A DNA stretch of 64,000 bases from assembly GCA_016720925.1 (NCBI GenBank), contig JADKJR010000014.1:95398-159397 (forward strand). The letters run 5' to 3'. This DNA comes from Betaproteobacteria bacterium (GTDB lineage Bacteria; Pseudomonadota; Gammaproteobacteria; Burkholderiales; Usitatibacteraceae). Position 1 is the first letter of the stretch. Each line of letters begins with the position of its first letter. Below, one piece after another: positions 53,007-60,797 of this stretch. The notes under the pieces are model-generated. The model did not search any database, was not told the DNA's origin, and saw only the letters and a program-made list of their open reading frames with translations. The position numbers were made by a program, and so were the translations under genes.

Positions 53007-53169
53007 AAGCGGATTTTTGTGACCGGGGTTGATCATCGTCAAAAATGTCCGGATGAATAGTAGGGATACTCAAACCGCAGTCGGATATTTGTCGGCGCGC
53101 AAATGTATCCGCGCTGCATGACATAAACAAGCGCCGCAAACGCGCATGCCGCATCATCGGAGTTGTTGC

Positions 53170-53823
53170 ATGGCCCGCAGAACGAAGGAAGAAGCGCAGG
53201 AGACCCGCAATCGATTGCTTGATACGGCGGAACACGTCTTCAATGAGCGCGGCGTTTCGCGCACGTCGCTGGCGGAGATTGCCGAAACGGCGGGGCTCAC
53301 GCGCGGCGCCATCTATTGGCACTTCAAGAACAAGCTCGATCTGTTCGATGCCATGATGGAACGCGTCACGCTGCCGATGGAGCAAGTCACCGAAGAATTC
53401 GCCGACGCGAGCCTTGCCGATCCGGTCGGCTACATTCGCAATCAGTCGGTCGCCATCCTCAAGAACATCGACAAGAACCCGCGGATTCAGCGCGTGTTCG
53501 AAATCATGAGCCACAAGTGCGAATACGTCGATGAGATGGCGCCACTGAAAGTACGCCACCTCGAAGGCCGCAGCGACTGCGTGTCGCACATCGAGCAAGG
53601 CTTTCGCAATGCGATCAAGAAAGGGCAACTGCCGAAGACCGTTAAACCGCGCCTCGCTGCGATCGGCCTGCATGCCTTGATTGATGGACTTATCATGAAT
53701 TGGCTGCTTGACCCGAAATATTTTTCGCTTGCGCGCGATGCGGAGAAGATGATTGATTGTTTCTTGCGGGGGTTGGGCAGTGCGCCGGCAGCCGTTGCGA
53801 AGAAGAAGGCGCGTGCCACCTAA
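53170..53823 (+). CDS. acrR: TetR/AcrR-family repressor of the efflux operon
   Basis: A 217-residue TetR-family protein. The helix-turn-helix spans about residues 28-50 (SLAEIAETAGLTRGAIYWHF), the N-terminus MARRTKEEAQETRNRLLDTA is AcrR-like, and the C-terminal half is the ligand-binding helical domain. The start at 53170 is preferred to one 8 codons upstream because it gives the normal N-terminus. It is divergent from the pump operon and an AcrR-type palindrome lies between them. A hairpin repeat follows 7 bp after the stop, and a partial copy of the gene is at the right end of the window. Confidence 0.92.
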   Translation: MARRTKEEAQETRNRLLDTAEHVFNERGVSRTSLAEIAETAGLTRGAIYWHFKNKLDLFDAMMERVTLPMEQVTEEFADASLADPVGYIRNQSVAILKNIDKNPRIQRVFEIMSHKCEYVDEMAPLKVRHLEGRSDCVSHIEQGFRNAIKKGQLPKTVKPRLAAIGLHALIDGLIMNWLLDPKYFSLARDAEKMIDCFLRGLGSAPAAVAKKKARAT

Positions 53824-53830
53824 GGTGTGC

Positions 53831-53896
53831 TAACTCTAGCGCCGGAGCGGCTTTCCGGACTATTTCGGCCTGCAATGCCCGCCAGTGCTTGTGTTT
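53831..53896. repeat. Dispersed 3'-flank hairpin repeat, copy 4
   Basis: TAACTCTAGCGCCGGAGCGG at the left and TGCCCGCCAGTGCTTGTGTT at the right match copy 3 with a few changes. It begins 7 bp after the TetR stop. Confidence 0.65.
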
Positions 53897-54462
53897 GCCT
53901 TTCCGCACACATAATCATGCTGCAATCATGGTTGCTCTGAGGTTCGCCAACGGGAGATTGCAAACAATTCTCTTGCGATGCGCCACTTGGGCAAACTACA
54001 GGCCCACCACGCATACAAAGTCGATGGCACCACAAATCGGTGATCGCAGTTTCAACTCGACCCAGTTCACTCGCGCGCGCACGTCAGTTCCAATTCGTGC
54101 CAACCGACTTCAAACCCCTGGTTTGTTTCGCTTTCCTCGCCGCATTGTCATCCGCGCTCAGCATTGCGCGAAATGAGCATCCAATAGCCAGGTGGGGATA
54201 GAAAAGTTGGTCATGTCACATCAGATTTGCATTCCACCACGACCGCAGGTGGTCCATTCGACGCCAAATGATATGAGCCTTTTCGCGCGCCGACCGCCGT
54301 GCCTGAATAGGTTTGCGGCCACAAATGTCCGGTTTTGGCGAACCAATACGCTAAACAGGTTAGGAGGGTCTATTTGCTGCGTTGGCATGGACTCTCGTTC
54401 GCCACCGCAAACCGAGGTCGCCACCACGTGTGCCTGGCAAAATCCACAACCGGAGTTCGTCG
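53897..54462. other. Long intergenic region with no recognised gene
   Basis: 566 bp between the repeat and the MMPL gene. Short open frames exist on both strands but none has a convincing start, composition or homology. The promoter of the MMPL gene must lie here. No hairpin or repeat stands out. Confidence 0.4.
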
Positions 54463-57400
54463 ATGGAAAAATTCATCACCTTTGTAGTGAACCGGCGCCG
54501 TTGGGTACTGGCCGGGATCGTTATGGTTACCTTGCTGTTTTGCTTGCAGTTGCGCCAGTTGCAGGTCGTGATCGATACCGCAAAACTGTTGCCGCCAGAT
54601 CACCCCAACGTCGTGGGCACGGTCAGCGCCGAAAAACTGTTCGGCTCGCGCCATGTCGTTGTCGTTGGTATTAGTGCAAAGGACGGTACATCCGCATACT
54701 CACCGACAATTCTGAACGCGGTGGTCGCATTGACCACGTCGATGGCAGATACGCCCGGGGTAAAACGGCACACGCTATTGTCGGCCAGTGCCGGGCGTGC
54801 CAAAGCAATTTCCGGCTCAACGTCCGAATTGACGGTGGAGCCAATGCTTGGTGTAAGTGTCGCGGTTGTGACGGCCGAGGATGCTGAGCGCTTCCGCGTC
54901 AATGTCGCCACAAATCCGGTTTACCAGAACGGCCTGATCTCGCGCGATGGGCAACTTGCCAGCGTGTCGTTTTCAATTGCTTCGGGCGCCAAGGGATTCC
55001 GCGAATCGATGGACAAAATCCACGCGGCAATCGGCAAGCAGGCCGCCGCCAACCCCGGATTGCACTACGCGGTTGCCGGCGCGCCGGCGCTGTTCGCTGA
55101 AGTCGAGCGACTGTCCGCGCGCATGGCGTTTCTTTTTCCCATCGCGGTATTGCTCATCGGACTCATCCATTTCGAAGCCTTCCGCACCTGGCAAGGGCTG
55201 GTCCTGCCGCTGGTGACGGCACTGCTCGCCGTAGCGTGGGGCTTGGGAATCATGAGTGGACTGGGAATTGAGATGGACGCTTTCAACGCGGTCACGCCGA
55301 TTCTCATTCTCGCCGTCGCAGCGGGACATGCCGTGCAGATTCTGAAGCGCTATTACGAGGAATTTGAGCGGATTTCACGGATGCACCCAACCTGGGACCC
55401 GGCTGCGGCAAATCGCGCCGCTGTTATCGAATCCCTCGCAAAAATTGGCCCGGTAATGTTGACGGCTGGCGGCGTTGCGGCGGCCGGCCTGTTTTCGCTC
55501 GTCACCTTTGAAATCGCCACCATTCGCACATTTGGCATTTTTACGGGCCTGGGCATCGTTAGCGCACTGATTATCGAATTGACATTTATCCCTGCGTTGC
55601 GTGCCTGCCTCAAGCCACCGAAATACGTCGAGTCTCCAGCCGGCGATGTGCGCACAGACCAAACAACCGCCGCCAGGTCACGCACCTGGGACCGTTTCGC
55701 CGGCGTCGTTTCTGCCGCGGTACTGCGCCACCGCATCGCGGTTCTCGCCGGATTCGGCATGCTCGCGGCCGCGTCCTCGTTCGGACTTCTGCATCTCAAT
55801 CAGGAAAATTCAACCAAGAGCTACTTTGGCAAACGTGTGCAGGCTAGGATGGACGACGCCCTTCTGAATGAAAAGCTCGCCGGAACGAATACGCTGTTCG
55901 TCGTTTTTAGCGCCGCCAGTGAAGATCGAATGAAAGACCCACAAGTGCTGCGGGTCATTGCGGACACGCAGGCGTACATCCAGGGTCTCCCGGATGTCGG
56001 TAAAACAATTTCAATCGTTGATTTCCTGAAGCAAATGAATCAATCGATGAATGGTGGTGCGGCATCCGCGTACACGCTGCCATTGTCGCAAGCAGTGATT
56101 TCTCAATATTTGCTGCTTTACAGCCTCAGCGGCGAACCCGGCGATTTCGATGCTTATATTGACTACGGCTACAAGAACGCAAACCTGCTTGTGTGGATGA
56201 AAAACGATACGAGCCGGTATGCCAACGCGATCCTCAAAGACGTACGGGCATTCGTTGAGCCACGTTTGCCACCAGGTATTACCCTAACCATTGGCGGAAG
56301 CGCGCCACAGGCCGCTGCCATTTCGGAAACGCTGGTCGCGGGCAAGTTAAAGAATGTCACCCAAATCATCATCGTGGTTTTTGTCGCGGGCTTATTGGTG
56401 TTCCGCTCGCTGCTCGCCGCAGTCTACATTGTCGTGCCGCTGCTGGTGACCGTATTGGTTAACTTCGGCGTCATGGGATTGACCGGCATTCCCCTGAACA
56501 CCCCCAATTCGGTCGCATCCGCGTTGGCCATCGGGATCGGGGCGGACTACTCGATTTACCTGATGTTTCGCATACGCGAAGAATTTGTCCGTCTCGGCGA
56601 CCTGGACGCCGCGCTGCGCGAAACATTTCGCACCGCCGGACTGGCGATTGTTTACGTGGCCAGTGCGATCATCGGCGGCTATTCCGTACTGCTGCTGTCG
56701 GTCAATTTCTACATTCATATCTGGTTTGGCCTGCTAATTGTCCTTTCCATGATCGTCAGCGCCATTTCTGCGCTGGTGCTGGTGCCGGCGCTGATCAAGA
56801 TCTGGCCACCCCGTCATTTGCAAGCCACCGTGCCCACGCCGCTGCTAACGCCGGCCGCCTCGGGGCGCATGGCCATGTTGGCGCTTGGTGTGGTGTCACT
56901 AACCCTATCCGGCGCAGTAGCGATACCGGAAGCCAGGGCACAAACACAAGGACTTGGATTTGGGCTTGGCCAGGGGCAGGTCCAGACGCCACCCAATGGG
57001 GAGCAACTTTCGGCCGACGTCATCATGGAGCGAAGCTATCAATCGAGCCGTCTCGCGGGTTCAACATCGGAGGCGACGTTTCGTCTGGTGAACGCAAATG
57101 GTCACGAGCGCATTCGTAAAACATTTGGTGCAACCAGGCTTGGCATTGACGGCATTGGAAGTCAGCGCGTCATTCGCTTCCTGTCGCCATCAGACGTGCG
57201 AAATACCACCACGTTGCTGGTGGAGAGGGCAGGCGAGGATGAAGTGTCGGTGTATTTGCCCGCACTGAAAAAAACCCGCCGGCTCTCGCGCAACAACAAG
57301 AAGGCCAGCTTCGTCGGCACCGACCTTTCTTACGGCGACATGATGGGGCATCGGCCAGGTGACTGGATCCACAATCTCCTGCGTTCTGAAAAAATCGACG

Positions 57401-57930
57401 GCGCAAGTACTTATGTCGTCGAGTCGCGTCCCAGGACGCCGCTCATCGCTGAAGAAACCGGATACAGCCGCCGCACGAGCTGGATCGCGGCAGAAACTTA
57501 CGTCCCGCTCAAAGTGGAATATTTCGATTCCGCGAACGTACTGCTGAAAACCATTCTATACGCTGACATTGAGCAGGTTGATGATCGTGACGCGGGCAAA
57601 TCGCATAAGCACCAAGCTATGCGGATCGACGTCAAAAATGCACAGACAAATCATCAAACCTTCATAAAGTTCGAACGCTTTCGAGCGAGCTCAAGCGTAA
57701 ACGAATCGTACTTCTCACGCGTTACCTGGAGAAAGAGGAGTGACCCGCGATACAGTGCAATCGCGCTGGTTTCAACGCCGCCATACCGTTGCGAGCTGCA
57801 TGTTCCCGGCTGCCTTGGCTTTCATTGCGCCGCTGGCAGTTTGCGCGGAAAGCGCCGGCGCCCCGGATGTGCCAACACCATTTGGCGAGTGTCGAATTGG
57901 CACCTGGAGCGGTACGCGCAATCTGGATGA
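54463..57930 (+). CDS. MMPL/RND-superfamily transporter fused to an outer-membrane-lipoprotein-sorting-like domain
   Basis: A 1155-residue fusion. Residues 1-790 are an MMPL-type transporter with 12 helices and two periplasmic loops; typical pieces are ALAIGIGADYSIYLMFRIRE and VLVPALIKIWPP. Then comes a hydrophobic stretch that looks like a signal peptide (MAMLALGVVSLTLSGAVAIP, then EARAQ), and after it a LolA/LolB-like periplasmic domain of the outer-membrane lipoprotein-sorting family (RRLSRNNKKASFVGTDLSYG, DMMGHRPGDW). The last 55 or so residues overlap the next gene by 191 bp and look unnatural; a one-base shift would end the protein at the TGA at 57741. ATG at 54463 begins the first helix region MEKFITFVVNRRRWVLAG. 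Cargo unknown, probably lipid. Confidence 0.85.
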   Translation: MEKFITFVVNRRRWVLAGIVMVTLLFCLQLRQLQVVIDTAKLLPPDHPNVVGTVSAEKLFGSRHVVVVGISAKDGTSAYSPTILNAVVALTTSMADTPGVKRHTLLSASAGRAKAISGSTSELTVEPMLGVSVAVVTAEDAERFRVNVATNPVYQNGLISRDGQLASVSFSIASGAKGFRESMDKIHAAIGKQAAANPGLHYAVAGAPALFAEVERLSARMAFLFPIAVLLIGLIHFEAFRTWQGLVLPLVTALLAVAWGLGIMSGLGIEMDAFNAVTPILILAVAAGHAVQILKRYYEEFERISRMHPTWDPAAANRAAVIESLAKIGPVMLTAGGVAAAGLFSLVTFEIATIRTFGIFTGLGIVSALIIELTFIPALRACLKPPKYVESPAGDVRTDQTTAARSRTWDRFAGVVSAAVLRHRIAVLAGFGMLAAASSFGLLHLNQENSTKSYFGKRVQARMDDALLNEKLAGTNTLFVVFSAASEDRMKDPQVLRVIADTQAYIQGLPDVGKTISIVDFLKQMNQSMNGGAASAYTLPLSQAVISQYLLLYSLSGEPGDFDAYIDYGYKNANLLVWMKNDTSRYANAILKDVRAFVEPRLPPGITLTIGGSAPQAAAISETLVAGKLKNVTQIIIVVFVAGLLVFRSLLAAVYIVVPLLVTVLVNFGVMGLTGIPLNTPNSVASALAIGIGADYSIYLMFRIREEFVRLGDLDAALRETFRTAGLAIVYVASAIIGGYSVLLLSVNFYIHIWFGLLIVLSMIVSAISALVLVPALIKIWPPRHLQATVPTPLLTPAASGRMAMLALGVVSLTLSGAVAIPEARAQTQGLGFGLGQGQVQTPPNGEQLSADVIMERSYQSSRLAGSTSEATFRLVNANGHERIRKTFGATRLGIDGIGSQRVIRFLSPSDVRNTTTLLVERAGEDEVSVYLPALKKTRRLSRNNKKASFVGTDLSYGDMMGHRPGDWIHNLLRSEKIDGASTYVVESRPRTPLIAEETGYSRRTSWIAAETYVPLKVEYFDSANVLLKTILYADIEQVDDRDAGKSHKHQAMRIDVKNAQTNHQTFIKFERFRASSSVNESYFSRVTWRKRSDPRYSAIALVSTPPYRCELHVPGCLGFHCAAGSLRGKRRRPGCANTIWRVSNWHLERYAQSG

Positions 57931-59080
57931 CGACGACGCACGGCTGAAAGTCACCTGCCTCGCGCAATGGCGCATCCCGCTCGGCGAATATTTCCGCGGC
58001 AATATAAGTGGGCGCGCGGGATTTGCGGATGCGTCGCACGGTCCAGCCGACAGCGATGCGCACGGCGCCGGCAATATGGCGTCTCGCGTACGCGAAAGCT
58101 ATATCGAATATGAGCGGGGATTCTTGCGCATCCGGGCTGGCCGGCAAAACATTGCATGGGGCCGGTCGGATCGCTTCAACCCGACGGACAATTTGTCGCC
58201 GCGCGATTTCACGTTCTTGTCGCAGGAAGATGACGAGCAGCGAAACGGCATCGCCGCACTGTCAATTGACGCAAAGGTGAATGGCGAATGGTCATTGTCC
58301 GGTATTTACGTTCCCCGCTTTACGCCACACGTGATGCCAAACGGTTTGCTTCCGAGCACAATAATCTTTGAACATCGTCCCGCCAAACACGAAGTTGCGC
58401 TCAAACTGGATCGCGCGGGCAAGGACGTGGACTGGTCGCTCAGCTTCTATCGCGGCTTTGACCGCTTTGCGCGCTTTCGCGCGATGTCGCCCTTTTCACC
58501 GCCGTTTGCGCCGCCGTTTGCGCCACTCGTCATTCCGACGATCAGCGCGCGGTTTGACCCGCAACAAACCCTGGGCGCGGATATCGCATTCAATGCCGGC
58601 AAATTTGCTTTCCGCGCCGAGGCGGCGGCATCGCGCTACTCGTCACCCAACGAGCCCTCGCGAACCGTCAATCGCGCGGTGGCCGGTGTTGATCGCGGCT
58701 TCTTTGAGACCGGCAATATCAACGTGCAACTATTTTCAATCCATCGGGCCAACTACGTGCGCGCGACGGCGCAGCCCATCGACATTCAACGGCTCATCGA
58801 CGGTCTTGACCGTTTGAATAGCGAATTTGGCCGGTTCGAAACCGGCGCCACCCTACGCGTCTCCAATCGATTCCTGAACGATCGGTTGCGGGTGGAGCTG
58901 GGCGCTATTTACGATTTTTCCGGCCATGGCTCCATTCTGCGACCGCGCCTCGCCTATAGCTTCTCGGATGCGATCCGGCTTTCTGCCGGAGCCGATTACT
59001 TCCACGGCGCGGATCAATCCTATTTCGGCGCGCGAGTAAAAAATAATCTTGCCTATCTGGAGTTCGCATGGATATTTTAG
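57740..59080 (+). CDS. DUF1302-like outer-membrane beta-barrel protein
   Basis: A 446-residue protein with a signal peptide (FPAALAFIAPLAVCAESAGA) and a beta-barrel of alternating strands ending in the aromatic C-terminus YLEFAWIF. The block YIEYERGFLRIRAGRQNIAW followed by GRSDRFNPTDNLSPRDF is typical of DUF1302/alginate-export-like porins. The GTG start at 57740 is close behind AGAGG, so a slightly later start could be used. It lies inside the 3' end of the MMPL frame and overlaps the next gene by 13 bp. An MMPL transporter, a sorting-like protein and a DUF1302 protein often occur together, suggesting export of a lipid to or through the outer membrane (inference). Confidence 0.8.
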   Translation: MTRDTVQSRWFQRRHTVASCMFPAALAFIAPLAVCAESAGAPDVPTPFGECRIGTWSGTRNLDDDDARLKVTCLAQWRIPLGEYFRGNISGRAGFADASHGPADSDAHGAGNMASRVRESYIEYERGFLRIRAGRQNIAWGRSDRFNPTDNLSPRDFTFLSQEDDEQRNGIAALSIDAKVNGEWSLSGIYVPRFTPHVMPNGLLPSTIIFEHRPAKHEVALKLDRAGKDVDWSLSFYRGFDRFARFRAMSPFSPPFAPPFAPLVIPTISARFDPQQTLGADIAFNAGKFAFRAEAAASRYSSPNEPSRTVNRAVAGVDRGFFETGNINVQLFSIHRANYVRATAQPIDIQRLIDGLDRLNSEFGRFETGATLRVSNRFLNDRLRVELGAIYDFSGHGSILRPRLAYSFSDAIRLSAGADYFHGADQSYFGARVKNNLAYLEFAWIF

Positions 59081-60096
59081 TGAAGGAGTCATCGCACATT
59101 CCGTTGCCTTCTTCCGCGTTTCGGGCGGCCGCGAAGAATATGCCGAGTGCTGTCGGAATGGGCAAAAGCGATGCGGGCGACGATGCACTTCTCGCGACGC
59201 TCACAGCGGCTCGCGGCGATCACATTGAGTTTGCCAAACTCCCCGCCCTGGAGCGGCGCGGCTTTGCGATCCTGAAGCATGCGCTACGCGCGGTTGCGGT
59301 TTTCTCACCCGGTCTTGCCGCGCACCTGAGCTTGAAGATCATGCGGATGCCGCCAAAGGCGCGTCCCAAGCCGAGACATCGCGCGCTGGTTGCATCCGCG
59401 GCGCGCTTCGAATTGAACATTAATGGCTTGCCGGCGCATGGATACGCATGGGGCGCGGGACCCGCGGTTATCTTCTGCCATGGCTGGTGCGCCGACGCCA
59501 GTTGGTTCGCGCCCTATGTGGTTGAACTAAATCAACGTGGCTTTCAAGTAGTCGCATTTGACGCACCGGGACACGGCCTTACCGCGCGCGGTCCTACCGA
59601 TATGTTTGGTTTTGCTGCGTGCATCGGTGGCGCCAGCAATTGGGTGATGGCGCAAGGTGGTCAGGTGCAGGCCGTCGTCGGGCACTCTGTCGGCGGTGTT
59701 GCGGCCGCGCTGGCCATGCGCGATTGGAACATTCCCTGTGACAGGCTTGCACTGATCAGCGCATTCACCGATTGCAACTGGGTTGCCGACGCGTTCATCA
59801 GAATGACCGGGCTATCACGCGATATCGGCGAACGCATGCGTAAACAATACGCGAGCCTCAGCCGTGAGCCGTTCGCGTTAAAGCGCACCTCGGTCGTGGA
59901 CATGATCCGGCACGCGCCCGCGCATGTCTTTCTGGCCCATGATAGAGACGATGCCGATGTGCCGTTCTGGCACAGCCTCGTCTTGCTGGAAGGTTGTCGC
60001 CGTGCACATTTCTATCACACTCGCGGTTGTGGGCATCGGCGCGTGCTGCGCGACGCCGGTCTCGTCAATGCGCTGGTCCGGTTCGTCAGCAGTTGA
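59068..60096 (+). CDS. Alpha/beta hydrolase
   Basis: A 342-residue hydrolase. The oxyanion strand is AVIFCHGWCADASW, the nucleophile elbow GHSVGGVAAALAM, the acid probably in FLAHDRDDADVPF and the histidine in TRGCGHRRVLRD. The first 110 residues are an unusual N-terminal region with a Lys/Arg/Pro stretch (MPPKARPKPRHRALV) and no signal peptide. ATG at 59068 overlaps the barrel gene by 13 bp, so it is the third gene of the MMPL operon and may act on the lipid handled by it. Confidence 0.85.
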   Translation: MDILVKESSHIPLPSSAFRAAAKNMPSAVGMGKSDAGDDALLATLTAARGDHIEFAKLPALERRGFAILKHALRAVAVFSPGLAAHLSLKIMRMPPKARPKPRHRALVASAARFELNINGLPAHGYAWGAGPAVIFCHGWCADASWFAPYVVELNQRGFQVVAFDAPGHGLTARGPTDMFGFAACIGGASNWVMAQGGQVQAVVGHSVGGVAAALAMRDWNIPCDRLALISAFTDCNWVADAFIRMTGLSRDIGERMRKQYASLSREPFALKRTSVVDMIRHAPAHVFLAHDRDDADVPFWHSLVLLEGCRRAHFYHTRGCGHRRVLRDAGLVNALVRFVSS

Positions 60097-60180
60097 GTGG
60101 ATGCGATTATGCCCGCACCTCGCCTCTGATGAAAAATTCACGCCAAATGCCGTTCGTTGCCCAGCGGCTATACTCTTGCG

Positions 60181-60738
60181 ATGGGAGATATTACAGAGTT
60201 GATTCGCGCTTCAAACGATGGCGACCAGGACGCACTTGGCAGCCTTTTTCAATTGCTCTATGCCGATCTTCGCGTTATCGCGCATCGCCGTATGCAGACT
60301 AACGGCTCGGTCACATCCCTGGATACAACCTCGCTTTTGCATGAGTCATATCTGCGATTGGTCAGTGGCGGAAAGCTTCAACTTAACGACCGCAAGCATT
60401 TCTTCGCTTACGCGGCCACGACCATGCGCAATATCGTCGTCGATTTCGTGCGTGAACGGCGCAGCGAAAAGCGCGGTAGCGACATCCTGATTGTCACCCT
60501 GAACACAACCATTGCGGAATCGGCAAGTGCCGAAAGTGACGAAGTCCTTCGCGTTCAGGAGGCGCTTGAGGTACTGGGCCAGCTCGACGAGCGTTTGGTC
60601 AGAGTCGTCGAATTGCGTTATTTCTGTGGATTAAGCGAGACGGAGATCGCGGATGTGCTTGAGCTGAACGAGCGGACGGTGCGCCGTGATTGGGAAAAAG
60701 CGAAGTTACTTCTCGCGAGTGTGCTGCAAGAGAAATGA
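60181..60738 (+). CDS. ECF-type RNA polymerase sigma factor (TIGR02999-like)
   Basis: A 185-residue sigma factor. Region 2 includes LYADLRVIAHRRM and KHFFAYAATTMRNIVVDFVR; region 4 is VVELRYFCGLSETEIADVLE followed by LNERTVRRDWEKAK. The family is usually paired with a Ser/Thr kinase gene, which follows here. ATG at 60181 is chosen over one 8 codons upstream because TATACT lies 6 nt before it, which would make the message leaderless; this is only a guess. The kinase partner is broken, so control of this sigma factor may be altered. Confidence 0.88.
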   Translation: MGDITELIRASNDGDQDALGSLFQLLYADLRVIAHRRMQTNGSVTSLDTTSLLHESYLRLVSGGKLQLNDRKHFFAYAATTMRNIVVDFVRERRSEKRGSDILIVTLNTTIAESASAESDEVLRVQEALEVLGQLDERLVRVVELRYFCGLSETEIADVLELNERTVRRDWEKAKLLLASVLQEK

Positions 60739-60797
60739 GACGGGTGCACTAGTCACGAAACATTGGTTTTTCAGCGCTCATTAAGGAACGACTCAGT

